Notes: generated by a model not told the origin, from the letters alone. Counted from the first letter of the stretch, positions 19,501 through 28,508 are shown. The stretch: DNA of 64,000 nt from a virus (IMGVR_UViG_3300027233_000001:1-64000); one strand, 5' to 3'. Program-made: numbers and translations.

Positions 19501-22159
19501 CTGCACCGTTTATATGAATGGAACCGTCAACGTGTAGTTTACCATCTGTTTTTGCTCCAGAAGCAAGTACTGGTGTATGTGATCCTTGAGTAAAACTTAT
19601 AGAGTCGTTACCGATAATAGTGTTGCCTAACTCATCCATAGCCAATCTTGTATTGGCTCCACTATCCATAAACACCATTTTTTGATCTGCGTCTGCAATA
19701 AAATAAGCGTTTTTAGAATTGTCGCCTCTGATTGAGAAAGCTGCTGCACCATCAGTTAAGAATTCTGCAAAGTAGTTATTTTTAGAAGAATAGGGGTTTC
19801 CACCAATATCAATCTTGTTAAGAGATAAAAGAGATCTTGCGCCGTTTGCACCAGATACTTGAATTGATGGATTAGTTGTTCCACCCATACCTGCATAACC
19901 AGAAATAGTAATACCACCATTTCCTGTAGTATCGTTAAATCTTTCAACATCAGTACCGCCACCGATGTTAAGTCTACCTCTAACTCTTAAAGCGTCAGAA
20001 CCAGCTCCTGCATCGAGATCTAAGAAATCAACTATTTGGCTTGTGCCATAATATACTGGAGATCTTACAGAAACCGTAGTTTCAAGATAAGAATTATTAA
20101 TAAAAGCTCTTAATGTATTACCAGTATAAAACTGAACCGCATCCGAAGCAAATGTTAAATATGTATCTGGATCGTTTAAGTTTTGTAAAACACCATCTAA
20201 AGAAATGTTATTCAAAGGTGAAGTAGCACTAGGATCTAAATATCTAGCACTATTATCTGTGTCAACAAAGCGAGGCGCATATATGTAAGCAATAGAAGTT
20301 GTAGCGGTAGGCGTAAGTAAAAGTGCACCATTACCTCCTAATACTACGCCAAAATTATCATCTGCAGAAAAACCAAAATAAGTTGTATTTGCAGGCGTGT
20401 CTCCTGTATGATATATGTAATCGTCTATGTAAACGTTGGGAGCAATTACACTGTGACTGAAGGTTGATGCTGCGTTTGCTATAGAAAGTCTTTGTGTACC
20501 GCCAGTATTGAAATCAATTTGATTTGTACCGAATGAAAGTTTAGTATCGGTATCACCGTTATGGAAAAGATCTGAGTCAATACCAATTGTATTTAAAGTA
20601 GAGGCACTAGCTGGATCAAGAAAATAGCTATTGTTATCTGAATCTACAAATCTAGCAGCTTCAACATCATTAGTAAATACGGCAGAGCTTGCTGACATTG
20701 CGAGTTGTTGAACACCGTTAATGTACAATTTATAACTATCATCTGTGTCAAAACCAAAGTAAGTATTTGTATCACCTTTGTGTATGATATAATCATCTAT
20801 TTGAATTTGGCTAAGTCTTGATACACTACTAGGTACTACATAATATCCGTTATCGTTGCTATCTTCAAATCTTGGTGCAACAACTTTTTTGTTTACAAAC
20901 ATCTGATCTTTTGATAAAGTGGTGTGTAACCCAGCGCCATCAACGTTAAAATAAATTAATCCAGTTGTACCGTTGTTTTGAAGATCGATATATGTGCTAC
21001 CATCTTTTGCAGTACCGTCATGGCCGTAAAGTTCACCTACTAATACGACATCATTTAGTTGAGACTCTCCCGCAGGATCGACTAGATAGCTGTTATCATC
21101 TGCATCAAGTAATCTTTTAGCAATAACATCGTTCCCTACATGCCAATTGTAGTTAGCATCAGAATATGTATTATAAGCAAAGCCTGTATCTAAGAAACCT
21201 ATCTTTCCGTTATCAGAAGAAAGAACTCTGTTAGTACCAGCACCTCGCATTGTGAGTAATGCGGAACCAGCCTCGTTACCAATAGCAACTGTGCCTTCAA
21301 ATTCTAAATTACCAGTTGCGACGTCATTAACATCAGAACGAATAAATTGTGAAGCTTGTAAACCATCAACTGTATCCGCATCAAACCCGTTGCCTGAACC
21401 TTCATCGGCTGTTGTAATAATACGTCCTAAACTTGTACCAGCAGAATTAAGTTCCCACCAGTCCATAGTTTCGTTCCATTGAAAAATTGAATTAGTTAAA
21501 GTACCACGTTCTACTTCTATACCTGCATTTTCTGTAGGATTAGATGCTGTGAAATTACTATTAAGTGTAATGATATTATCAGCAATTAAAACTGTTTCTG
21601 AAATTATTTCAGTACGAGTACCTTGTACAGTAAGATCACCAGTTATAACTAAGTCACCGTCAAAAGTATCGTTTTCATCGCTACGCAGGAATTGTATTGA
21701 ATTAAGACCGTCTAATAAGTCGGCATCAAGACCAGATCCTGCTCCATCGTTACCGCTATACCAAACTGGTACACCATTAATAGAAGGAACATTAGTGAAA
21801 TCTGCTACAGTAGTATTGATTTTAAGCTGATCTGTATTGCCAGCAATGAATACCAAACCATTTGCAGTATTATCATTAAATTTTATTTCGTTAGCGCCTG
21901 AGGTATTGAGAATACTATAGTCTCCGCTACCCGTGTTTTTAACTTGTAGCGCGCCTACACCACCTTCAAAATTTATTAAAGGAGTATTAATACCGCCCGT
22001 GTTCTCAATAGTAATTGGAACCGATGAGCCTGAGTTTATAAGCTTAGTTGTACCTGATACTTGTAATTTATTTACGCCGTCATCTGTTGTAGTACCGACA
22101 AGAACGTTATTCTCAGATTGAAGTCCGTTCTTTACTATGAATTTTTTATCATTTGCCAT
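13589..22159 (-). CDS. Giant modular tail-fibre protein (about 2,856 aa)
   Basis: The ATG at 22159 (GGGGAG upstream) is preferred over a GTG at 22168. The N-terminus (MANDKKFIVKNGLQ) is of the type that starts many marine T4-like fibres. About 18 copies of a module follow along nearly the whole chain, with the core pattern (A/S)P-x-(F/Y)-x-D-S-(N/D)-(D/N)-T-x-Y-Y-x-(D/N)-P-A-x-x-S-x-x-N, spaced roughly 100-200 residues apart and separated by beta-rich fillers. The C-terminal 140 residues (from WADLAERYSADEVY) form a separate globular domain resembling the C-terminal processing or chaperone-like domains of other phage fibres. The protein is expected to be a trimeric long fibre that contacts the host. 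It is read from the late promoter at 22198-22205. Confidence 0.88.
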   Translation of the reverse strand: MANDKKFIVKNGLQSENNVLVGTTTDDGVNKLQVSGTTKLINSGSSVPITIENTGGINTPLINFEGGVGALQVKNTGSGDYSILNTSGANEIKFNDNTANGLVFIAGNTDQLKINTTVADFTNVPSINGVPVWYSGNDGAGSGLDADLLDGLNSIQFLRSDENDTFDGDLVITGDLTVQGTRTEIISETVLIADNIITLNSNFTASNPTENAGIEVERGTLTNSIFQWNETMDWWELNSAGTSLGRIITTADEGSGNGFDADTVDGLQASQFIRSDVNDVATGNLEFEGTVAIGNEAGSALLTMRGAGTNRVLSSDNGKIGFLDTGFAYNTYSDANYNWHVGNDVIAKRLLDADDNSYLVDPAGESQLNDVVLVGELYGHDGTAKDGSTYIDLQNNGTTGLIYFNVDGAGLHTTLSKDQMFVNKKVVAPRFEDSNDNGYYVVPSSVSRLSQIQIDDYIIHKGDTNTYFGFDTDDSYKLYINGVQQLAMSASSAVFTNDVEAARFVDSDNNSYFLDPASASTLNTIGIDSDLFHNGDTDTKLSFGTNQIDFNTGGTQRLSIANAASTFSHSVIAPNVYIDDYIYHTGDTPANTTYFGFSADDNFGVVLGGNGALLLTPTATTSIAYIYAPRFVDTDNSARYLDPSATSPLNNISLDGVLQNLNDPDTYLTFASDAVQFYTGNTLRAFINNSYLETTVSVRSPVYYGTSQIVDFLDLDAGAGSDALRVRGRLNIGGGTDVERFNDTTGNGGITISGYAGMGGTTNPSIQVSGANGARSLLSLNKIDIGGNPYSSKNNYFAEFLTDGAAAFSIRGDNSKNAYFIADADQKMVFMDSGANTRLAMDELGNTIIGNDSISFTQGSHTPVLASGAKTDGKLHVDGSIHINGADDALVIGGTTSTFLRDDELGFGSGGGFYMNDTTNLRVRNNKLLTSTGNASFAQYLDANDVLFYGDFASTSRMNNISLVGEVIHDGDTNTKIGFGTDQIIFTAGGTAQLNVYTTYAQATTDMRSPIFSDAGGTFKFEPNTSSAHRFTTPTGWLEIGSKVAGSTAFDTDRALFTFNKRVNFDGGISAADTNDDAYFNRYYDYGDNNYYIDAAGDSQLNTIDIDDFIRHRGDTGTYMGFSAAATYKVVIVGTERLNIDGNSADFNVDVYAPRYYDSNNTNYYVDPGSTSIVNNLRTNQIQMDGSSLIIDSPSGPKGTIMVTGERDSYAGYMIDNDWGFISSGATEMGLYNETDNEWSLLANRNNFTRLYSNNIHQIGAENGYGYAPNRMRAPIFEDSNDTAFYADLAGQSRLKSVKAGDSAIYNNTTYPLEVKSSQERMIVMQNTSADTNFPSILHNTRNSRATMALSFNNIGERFWFEENGNIQAYGAGIFGSLALNGGNEDLGLLKTYGSGLADLKMFDASDYWDKRVIQPMQGSENSATSSTGEYVKNGNGPFASSYALRTAGYRDFDSDYIPVQPGETIYVEQAVRNISGSGGLFYLGVRRYDKDKNPIASNDGIVYFGASAINNTSTSWTEYKGTHTLPTSHTPYNGSDGEGVRYVRVISLMNYSAGGATREFGPPILKRTNVQSDLVTPNLTVEVDLTVGGNATITGDLTVDDITADVITANRFADRGNTAYYVEPLTGAKVAGSWDWTNGSINNLNNLTFNDPGPNEGIKWNGGNLWQIYESPNDLATNTGGNLQFTSGANQGSMRLRVDTSGDVYAGRYHRAQRFYDTNNAAYYADPASTSVLNQVYINEYLRHSGDTDTYLRFIGADDMQLVAGGRQMLRMGEGTDPDRLRFVTDSNWTDSNGDWAMSRNVVVQGTHTAVNSSYAPIFYDYDDNAYYGNFAGTSLMNIVRANRFEVDGSTRYIDGISGQYGTIRVTGNTNGYAGYAINDDWVFMSSGAGMSGIYNDTNNEWSAQFLQNSDVKLYHNGGEKFSTNSGGATIYGRLIADYMADRNNTAYTVNPAGTSRFLDLDVDNPIGGNIAGYSENLLRVDNRDIEPNDHTAGRLTFGFTSWNNNNTSPWADYLHLRSYTDASGGSDNLLMFKKSGRGMRLWQQTFNSGTAYSAYSDVAIYNANPGNTPFYASRYYDSNNTAYYGDFASTSIVNIIRYASGGYAEFQTAAGNIRGYMQATDDNDAHLKIATSGGEDIRFTDGGLSGDWNVIIRGDGQTLIRSRLDTPIMYDRDDTGYYSNPAGASNFNTSIRANEVYARNWFRNDNSGEGMYNQATGMHWYSTNNTTWRAYGGQTTVKIEMNTASNTLRGSFYANNSDEVGILSQDNGWALQATNSKVDAHHNFYAPIFYDRDDSNYYVNPAGDARISGTVQANRFTHRDAVSQNDTFGLYFADNASTAYAIYRESGGWSSPYPDLRIAFHTGIKFGANSGYQGMRFYNDYNMVTQVMSINNGSDPLGANDVYVNNSLQSGNSLRSPIFYDSNDTARYTNPASTSEMGTIRADRFDMRDRGDWITFYGDDSTNHGIASRGSTGTATDDIRINTYGSLFINLDSNNNNTSGADFYIGRHGSATGTIANSDLFRVYGDDNYAYSAYSFRAPIFYDSNDTGYYCNPNSSSNFATSVRANEFYARNWFRNDNGAEGLYNQNNGCHFYARSSQYWHATGNNNASAINMQLRSTYDGNIRMWLHGDSSSWCGYLNDGGQWMIRTRMTDGSSPNHWYYEDSNTTWTGNPGNDKGKIEYHSDRFYIAAGGNSNRICQFRRDGTDKAYVNNDGVYVGTATSAQWADLAERYSADEVYENGTLLGMNLDGESEGTLYQPGMPILGVISTSPGVKMNDMEIEDDNSLEGKMNPYIALKGRIPCKVNGDVKKGQWLIPDIDGKCKGIDYGTSGINSHEIIGIALSDSENGEVEVKV

Positions 22160-22197
22160 TCGGTTCACTCTCCCCAGTTAGGCTTCTATTTTTCTTT

Positions 22198-22205
22198 TAT
22201 TTATA
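22198..22205 (-). promoter_or_regulatory. T4-type late promoter core TATAAATA
   Basis: Exact TATAAATA on the minus strand in the 52-base gap between two fibre genes, 39 bases upstream of the giant fibre ATG. It matches the T4 late-promoter -10 consensus read by gp55-type sigma. No terminator is visible between it and the rSAM genes, so it probably drives the fibre, CHxS proteins and the minus-strand rSAM run. Confidence 0.75.
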
Positions 22206-22211
22206 ATGAAA

Positions 22212-24599
22212 CTAGACTTTCAAAAGCTGTCCAGCTACTGTATATGTCGTAGAGTTAGCATTTGCAGAAGTTACTTGTACCGTAACTAAAGTTCCGCCTG
22301 TTACAGTTACATCGTAAGTTCCAATCTCTGCATTTGTAAATATCGTAGCGTATTCTGTAGCAATTGCAGTTGACCCATCATGAGTTATCAATAATTTTGT
22401 AGTATGTCTATTACCGCCAGATGTGGCAGATACTACAAGTTCAGCAGACCCAAAGTTTGCAGTAGGAAACGCGTATAGAGTTGTAGCTGCCGTAGTCGTC
22501 GTAGTTACTTGAGCTGATACAAATGTAGAGTAATTTAATCCTAAGTTACCTTGAACATCTAAGTTTCCAGTAATTGTATCGCCTGTAACATTAACAAATC
22601 TTGCATCTGCTTCAGTTTCAGTATAATATCTGTTATCAAGTTGACCAGCGTCTAATTCTGTTTCTGTATAATAACGATTATCTAATTGACCAGCGTCTAA
22701 TTCTGTTTCAGTATAATATCTGCTGTCTAATAGACCACCATCTATTTCGCTTTCAGTATAATAACGATTATCTAATTGCCCTGCGTCTAATTCTGTTTCT
22801 GTATAGTAACGATCGTCAAAGTCTGTATTTGAATGTGTTTGTACATGACCGAATGTATCAAATGTTAAGCCAGTAAGTGCTCGGCCTGATGCTAAAGAAA
22901 CATCGACAACGCTTGATGTGTCGGCGTGCTGAATATTAATAGCAAGATCAGTTGAATCATTAAGGTTAAATGTTCCTGAACCGGTTAATCCTGTATTCGC
23001 AGTAATAGCAACTTCTCCGTTACCTACTGACTGCGAAGCTGTATTAGCGGCTTGAGAAAGAATATCAGAAGCGTGTAAACCATCTAATAAATCTGCATCA
23101 AGTCCTGTTCCTGATCCATCTACTGTTTTAATCGCGGTTAATATTTCTGAAGCTGTTTGATCTGCGGTAGCATTATTTTCGATTAAATCGAGTTTAGCCC
23201 CGTCTGTGGAAACATCTCTACCATCAACAGTTCCAGTAACAGTGATATTACCTGTAACATCTATACCTGCGCTAAAATCTGTATTTAATCCAAACGTTGT
23301 AATAGGAGCTATATAGAATGATCCGTCTCCAGTTTGAAGAACTAAACTATTATTTGCTGAATCATAAGTAAAGTCATCAACGCCTGCAACTGAAGTTGTA
23401 GAAGCAAGAGTAATACGTCCATCATCCGCAACAGTAATAACCGGGATTGCCGTAGCAGAACCATATTGTCCTGCAGTAACACCACTCGAAGATATATCAG
23501 TGACTAGAGACATAATGGTATTGTTAGAAGTTACAGTACCAGTAACGTCTCCTGTCAAGGTAACAGTTAAATCTTGTATAAAGTTTCCATCAACATGTAG
23601 ATCACCTTTAACTCTTACAGCACCAGCAACATTTCCACCGGTCGGTGCTGGATCTAATACTAGCACACCAGAACTTTCGATGGTTGAAGATACAGAGTTG
23701 TTTGATGTATCACCTAATTTTAATTTAGGTGCAGCTAAGTCTACAGAAGATCCATCCCAATTAACTCTAAATAATTGCTCTGCAGATCCAGACGCGTTTG
23801 ATTTACCGATAATTGCGAAATCTCCGGTAGATTCTGTTCCATAATTATATAATCTAATTCCTAAAGCTGAGTTACCTGCAGTGTCATCTCTTGTCGGTCC
23901 TAAAACAGATTGAGGTAAAGCGCCAGAATTGTAACCAAAAGTAAGAGGGTTATTAGATAATAAATCAAACGAATCTGAATAAACGGTAGAAGTAGTATTA
24001 ATATTTACTGGATCGCCAAAATCTGATATATCTGCAAAGAATGAGGAGCCATCTCCCGTATCAATTTGCAAAGTATTATTGGCTGTATTCCAAACAAAAT
24101 CATCAACACCCGCAACTGCTGTTGTACTTGCTGCTGTTAATCGACCATCTTCATCAACAGTAAATACCGGAATTTGTGAGGCAGAACCGTAAGAACCAGC
24201 TGTAACTGCGGTATTGGCTAACTCTGTAACAAGAGTCATTACGCCAGTATTTGAAAAAGCGTTACCAGTTACTTTTCCGCTTAAAGTTAAATCTAAAGTT
24301 GCAGGCGGAACGTTTGTAAAGTTAGTATAGTCTAGATAATAATCTCCAGACTGTCCATCTAACAGGTCAGCATCAAGGCCAGAGCCTGAGCCATCAACTG
24401 TTTTAAGTAATGTGAGAATAGCGTTAGCATCTAAATCGGCAGAAACATCAACAATAGTTTCTGTATTTGCAGCAACATCAAGTCTTTTAAAATAAAGTTT
24501 ACCATCATTCGTGTTGATGGCTAATTCGCCTAAATCTAATTGTGCAATAGTAGGTATTCTACCGGCTACGGCACTTCGGCGTAATTTAATTGTTGACAT
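22212..24599 (-). CDS. Tail-fibre protein with RYYTETELDAGQLDN repeats (795 aa)
   Basis: The protein starts MSTIKLRRSAVAGRIPT, a fibre N-terminus seen in many marine T4-like phages; it probably docks to the baseplate or a proximal fibre. The body holds two similar beta blocks (each with LSGxVTG and a 'TAGSYGSASQIPVFTVDEDGR' type segment, shared with phage fibres). Two LDADLLDG motifs follow, and then five tandem 15-residue units with the pattern RYYTETELDAGQLDN at about residues 595-665. The C-terminal 120 residues are beta-rich with no known chaperone domain. ATG at 24599 has AGAAGGGG eight bases upstream. It belongs to the cluster of fibre genes between the two late promoters at 28865 and 22198. 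Confidence 0.85.
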   Translation of the reverse strand: MSTIKLRRSAVAGRIPTIAQLDLGELAINTNDGKLYFKRLDVAANTETIVDVSADLDANAILTLLKTVDGSGSGLDADLLDGQSGDYYLDYTNFTNVPPATLDLTLSGKVTGNAFSNTGVMTLVTELANTAVTAGSYGSASQIPVFTVDEDGRLTAASTTAVAGVDDFVWNTANNTLQIDTGDGSSFFADISDFGDPVNINTTSTVYSDSFDLLSNNPLTFGYNSGALPQSVLGPTRDDTAGNSALGIRLYNYGTESTGDFAIIGKSNASGSAEQLFRVNWDGSSVDLAAPKLKLGDTSNNSVSSTIESSGVLVLDPAPTGGNVAGAVRVKGDLHVDGNFIQDLTVTLTGDVTGTVTSNNTIMSLVTDISSSGVTAGQYGSATAIPVITVADDGRITLASTTSVAGVDDFTYDSANNSLVLQTGDGSFYIAPITTFGLNTDFSAGIDVTGNITVTGTVDGRDVSTDGAKLDLIENNATADQTASEILTAIKTVDGSGTGLDADLLDGLHASDILSQAANTASQSVGNGEVAITANTGLTGSGTFNLNDSTDLAINIQHADTSSVVDVSLASGRALTGLTFDTFGHVQTHSNTDFDDRYYTETELDAGQLDNRYYTESEIDGGLLDSRYYTETELDAGQLDNRYYTETELDAGQLDNRYYTETEADARFVNVTGDTITGNLDVQGNLGLNYSTFVSAQVTTTTTAATTLYAFPTANFGSAELVVSATSGGNRHTTKLLITHDGSTAIATEYATIFTNAEIGTYDVTVTGGTLVTVQVTSANANSTTYTVAGQLLKV
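22596..22812 (-). repeat. Five tandem ~45-bp repeats inside the 795-aa fibre gene
   Basis: Five in-frame units of about 45 bases encode RYYTETELDAGQLDN or close variants; three units are identical or nearly so in protein sequence, one is RYYTESEIDGGLLDS and the last is cut short. The DNA of neighbouring units is very similar, so unit number could change by slippage or recombination without breaking the frame. Confidence 0.85.
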
Positions 24600-24656
24600 A
24601 TTTATGCCCCTTCTGTATAATAGCTATATAGCCTATAAGATAATAATATGGCTTAG

Positions 24657-27600
24657 TTAAAAACTTCCGCCATCTATTTCATCAACAGCAATGGAAACTT
24701 TTCCAGCAGAGATGGTCGTATTTACGCCATCGGTACCTTCAAATTCAAGTGTTCCACCTAATAATATATCTTGATTTGCTCCAACTTCACCAATAATAGT
24801 GATTTGAGGATTAGTAACAGAAAATTCGTTACCAGTTAATGTTAATTGATTTCCAGCAGTATAAGTGCCAGCACCTGAGAATTGGTAAAATACGATATCG
24901 TCTGTACCAAGAACAAATGTTTCTGCATCTAATACAGTTGCTACATAACCTGAACTTGCGTTTACACTACCATCAGTTATAAATTGGAATGAGCCAGGTA
25001 TTTCTGAAGTTTCATTAAAATATTCTCCTCTTGTTAATACAAAAGGATTAGATATATCGCCAAGTGATGTAAGTTCATAAGAACCATTTTCATCAGCATT
25101 TGTTTGATCTTTTACAAGAACTCTATCACCTAAAGACCAAGTTAATACTCCGTCAATATCTAGTATTGCTCCAGCGTTAATAGATAATGTGCTTGCTCCA
25201 GCATTAAATGCGTAAGTAGCTCCAAGATCTGCTGTTGTCGAGGCTTTCGCTGCTGGAATAACTCTTAAACCTTGTGCAACACTATCAACATACGCTTTAG
25301 TAGCTGCATCTTGTGTACTTGTAGGATCTGCTAGATTAGTAATCTTATTTGAAGCTACTGAAATCTCATTAGAATCTGCATTAAGTATTAAGTCGCCAGT
25401 TCCAACAGCAGTTGAAATAGTTCTTGAATTAACTAAGACATCACCTGCTCTAAAGTTATCTTGAACATCTAAAGCTTTAATGTATGAATCTGTACCACCT
25501 GGATGGATAAAGAAAGATGTAGAGTCTGCGTCAACAAATCTTTCAGCTAATACATCACCGTTTTCTACAACCCAGTTGCTTGTCGTTTTTTCAGAATAAG
25601 CAGCAAAGTTAAAAGTATTGTTTAAGAAACCAATTCTACCATTACCAGCATATAATGTCGATTGACTTCCTACACCGTCAGCAAAACTAATTTGAGATGT
25701 AGTTAATCCAAAACCAACTCTTAACTGGTTTAATCTTGTTTCTCCTCCAAAATCACCGAAGTAATTGTTATTATCACTATCGTAATATCTTGGTGCGAAT
25801 ACGTTACCACTAAATGTAGCTCCATCTAACTCAGCATATACTGTATCAAGATGATTATAATCAATTTCTATTGAAGCATTAGCGCTTGCGCCATTTGCTC
25901 CAGAAACCGTAATACCAGAGTTTGGACCAGAAGGAACAATATCTCTAATGTAATCTGCTGTAATAGTTGCATCAATTTGTGTATTTGAAAGCCTTGTTAC
26001 TTGAGCTTGACCAAATAAATCTCCTGCTAAAGATATGTTAAAGTTAGCAGCTTTTAAATTCATTACATCGTTAGCATCGTCGTTTACTGCAATAATACCT
26101 TCGTTATTTGCATTACCGTCTGTAAACATTAGACCAATGATATCACGTGATGTTTCAGTAAAGTTTGGAATCGCGTTGGCTTGTAATTCTAACGGAATGT
26201 CTGTAGCAAAATCAATACGACCTTCTTCGTTAATTCTAATTCTAGGAGTAAAGTTATCTACACCGTACATCCCAGGTTGAACACCAGATACATCAATACC
26301 TATTTCAAATTCATTGTTTGCACTATCAATACTTTGAAGTTCAAGACCTCTACCTATTTTTAGTTTAGGATCTTGAAGTAAATCTATATCTGTTAAATAA
26401 TTATTAGCATTATCTTGTATTTCTAGCTTAGATGAAAATGATCCGCCAAGATAGTTGAGTGTAACTACATCACTAAGATTAACAGGGTCAGCAACATTAG
26501 TGATTGTATTATTCGCTGCATCGATATTACCTGTAGGATTTAAAACTAAATCACTTGCAGAACCAATTTCACTATTGACAATTAAATTGCCTGTGCTATA
26601 GTTAAGTATAATCTTATTAAGACTTTGACCAAAGTTTAAATTACCGTCTTGATCAATTTGCATTCTATGAGTATTCGCAGTATAGAAATCTAAATCATTG
26701 TTATCTACACCTGCAGAAGTTTCTGCAATAATATACGTATTTCTATCGAGATCCATAACAGATCCAGCAAGACCTGCCCAAGCTGTACCGTCATAACCTT
26801 CAAATCTTGCGTCATCAATATTATAACGTAATCCACCAACGATACCAACCGGTCTTTCAAGAGTCGTACCTTTTGGCATAACCAATGCGCCAGTAGTATC
26901 AATTCTAACTAATTGATCGTCTGAACCAATTTTACTTGTAAATACTTTATCATAGTTAAAGTTAGAAGCACCTAAGTTTATTGCACCTGGAGTTTTAGGA
27001 CTAAGAGTAGAACCAAGAGCATTAATATTTACGTCACCATAAAAGGTTGCAACATTATTTGCATTCATCATAGCAGCTAAAGTGCCGCCAGTAAAGAATT
27101 GTAATTGATCGTCGTCAGATCCAGGTGAATTTTCTGCTACAACTTTTGTATCTTGGTCAACATCAACAGTACCACCTAATCCTGCCCATGCTACTCCATC
27201 ATAACCTTCGAATTGATTGTCTTGCGAATTAAATCGTATCTGACCTGCTTGTGCATTTGGCCTTTCAGCGACTGTACCTTTAGGAAGTCTAAGTGCTGAA
27301 GTTCCGCCAACAATTAAATCGTCACCAACTGGATTGATTTGATCCAATGACAGAGTTTGAGAAACACTGAATTGAGTTCCGTTAAGATTTAAACCTGAGC
27401 CTGCAGTAAATGTACCTTCACCTTGGAACTGAGCCCATTCAATAGGATCAGTATTAAGGTTAAAGTTAGAAGCGTCTAGAACTGTTGCAACCCAACCTGT
27501 GCCGCCGTTAATTGTACCGTCAGTAACAAATTCATAAGAACCAGGAAGTTCAGTGTTTGTAGAGAAATCAGCTCTTTCAAAAATCCAAGCTGTATTGGCA

Positions 27601-28508
27601 CTACCAATTTGCTTAACATTATACGAGCCGTTTTCAGAAGCATCTGTCTGGTCTTTAACAAGAAGGTTCGCGCCTAATGTCCAAGTAGTAACATCATCGA
27701 TATATAAAAAGTTAACTGGCGGAATAGTAAGCGTATCTCTTACACTTGTATTACCTTCTTCAAAAGTAGCGCCAAGATCTGCTGTTGTTGCGGCTAAAGC
27801 TTGCGGTCTAACAACAAAACCAGTAACTAAGTTATCAACATATCTTTTATTAGTAGCATCTGAAGGAAGAATAGGATCGTCAAAAACTTTAATAGAAGTT
27901 TCAACTCTATCTAATTCAAATTCAAGCCAAGTTTTATTAACGGCATCAAATCCGTCAATAGGAGTTGCAAGACCAGTAATTCTTGAGAAACCCATGTCAA
28001 TAACATTGTTACTGCCAGGCTCAAAACTAATATTACCGTTTGCTGTAAATGTTCTATCGAATAGTTCAACACCACCTGCTTCAAAAGTTGTAAGACCGAT
28101 TATGTTATTCGATGTTTCGCCTAATGTTAAAGCCGTAGTACCAAGAGTTATATCATTAGTACTAATAACGGTGTTTGCGTATGAGAAATTTGTATTAGAA
28201 AAAGAACGATTAGTAAATTGAGTAATGTGACCGTATTGATCAATATCAATATTACCAGCAAATTCTAAACCAGCATTATTAGAACTTAATTCTGTAGAAG
28301 TTGCGGCATGAGATATTACTAGGTTTGCGTTTTCAACGTTAAGTTCTGGTGTAACTATAATACCAGAACCTGCGTCAATTTTAGCTACATACTGACCTAC
28401 CGTATCGATTCCTAAAGTTATCGAATCAGGCGTAATTAACGGTTTCTTTTCTGCAGAAGCGACAATCCTTATCTTCTGGGATTGACCTACTTTAACTTTA
28501 ATGCTCAC
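24657..28508 (-). CDS. Tail-fibre protein with duplicated domain (1,283 aa)
   Basis: Translation starts at GTG 28508, supported by a strong GGAGGT seven to eight bases upstream, inside the 3' end of the preceding gene. The protein contains two copies of a domain of about 150 residues, at roughly 220-370 and 1120-1270. Both read 'TKxYVD...TTADLGATxxx...LVKDQTxAxENGSY...GS(Y/F)(E/Q)F(V/I)TDG...GWVATVLDA' and end in 'L.LxGTxFSV'. Between them are LRVGF segments, two 'G(Q)IR-FN...FEGYDG-AWAGL' copies, and two copies of the YDSDNNxYF/FVDADSTSFF module that also fills the 2,856-aa fibre. It is most likely a fibre or fibre-associated protein; no chaperone domain is seen at the C-terminus. Confidence 0.85.
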   Translation of the reverse strand: MSIKVKVGQSQKIRIVASAEKKPLITPDSITLGIDTVGQYVAKIDAGSGIIVTPELNVENANLVISHAATSTELSSNNAGLEFAGNIDIDQYGHITQFTNRSFSNTNFSYANTVISTNDITLGTTALTLGETSNNIIGLTTFEAGGVELFDRTFTANGNISFEPGSNNVIDMGFSRITGLATPIDGFDAVNKTWLEFELDRVETSIKVFDDPILPSDATNKRYVDNLVTGFVVRPQALAATTADLGATFEEGNTSVRDTLTIPPVNFLYIDDVTTWTLGANLLVKDQTDASENGSYNVKQIGSANTAWIFERADFSTNTELPGSYEFVTDGTINGGTGWVATVLDASNFNLNTDPIEWAQFQGEGTFTAGSGLNLNGTQFSVSQTLSLDQINPVGDDLIVGGTSALRLPKGTVAERPNAQAGQIRFNSQDNQFEGYDGVAWAGLGGTVDVDQDTKVVAENSPGSDDDQLQFFTGGTLAAMMNANNVATFYGDVNINALGSTLSPKTPGAINLGASNFNYDKVFTSKIGSDDQLVRIDTTGALVMPKGTTLERPVGIVGGLRYNIDDARFEGYDGTAWAGLAGSVMDLDRNTYIIAETSAGVDNNDLDFYTANTHRMQIDQDGNLNFGQSLNKIILNYSTGNLIVNSEIGSASDLVLNPTGNIDAANNTITNVADPVNLSDVVTLNYLGGSFSSKLEIQDNANNYLTDIDLLQDPKLKIGRGLELQSIDSANNEFEIGIDVSGVQPGMYGVDNFTPRIRINEEGRIDFATDIPLELQANAIPNFTETSRDIIGLMFTDGNANNEGIIAVNDDANDVMNLKAANFNISLAGDLFGQAQVTRLSNTQIDATITADYIRDIVPSGPNSGITVSGANGASANASIEIDYNHLDTVYAELDGATFSGNVFAPRYYDSDNNNYFGDFGGETRLNQLRVGFGLTTSQISFADGVGSQSTLYAGNGRIGFLNNTFNFAAYSEKTTSNWVVENGDVLAERFVDADSTSFFIHPGGTDSYIKALDVQDNFRAGDVLVNSRTISTAVGTGDLILNADSNEISVASNKITNLADPTSTQDAATKAYVDSVAQGLRVIPAAKASTTADLGATYAFNAGASTLSINAGAILDIDGVLTWSLGDRVLVKDQTNADENGSYELTSLGDISNPFVLTRGEYFNETSEIPGSFQFITDGSVNASSGYVATVLDAETFVLGTDDIVFYQFSGAGTYTAGNQLTLTGNEFSVTNPQITIIGEVGANQDILLGGTLEFEGTDGVNTTISAGKVSIAVDEIDGGSF

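Noticed and set aside
24600-24656. Possible terminator in the gap between two fibre genes
   Set aside because: Only a short AT-rich palindrome (GCTATATAGC) with no T-tract; not a convincing terminator or promoter.
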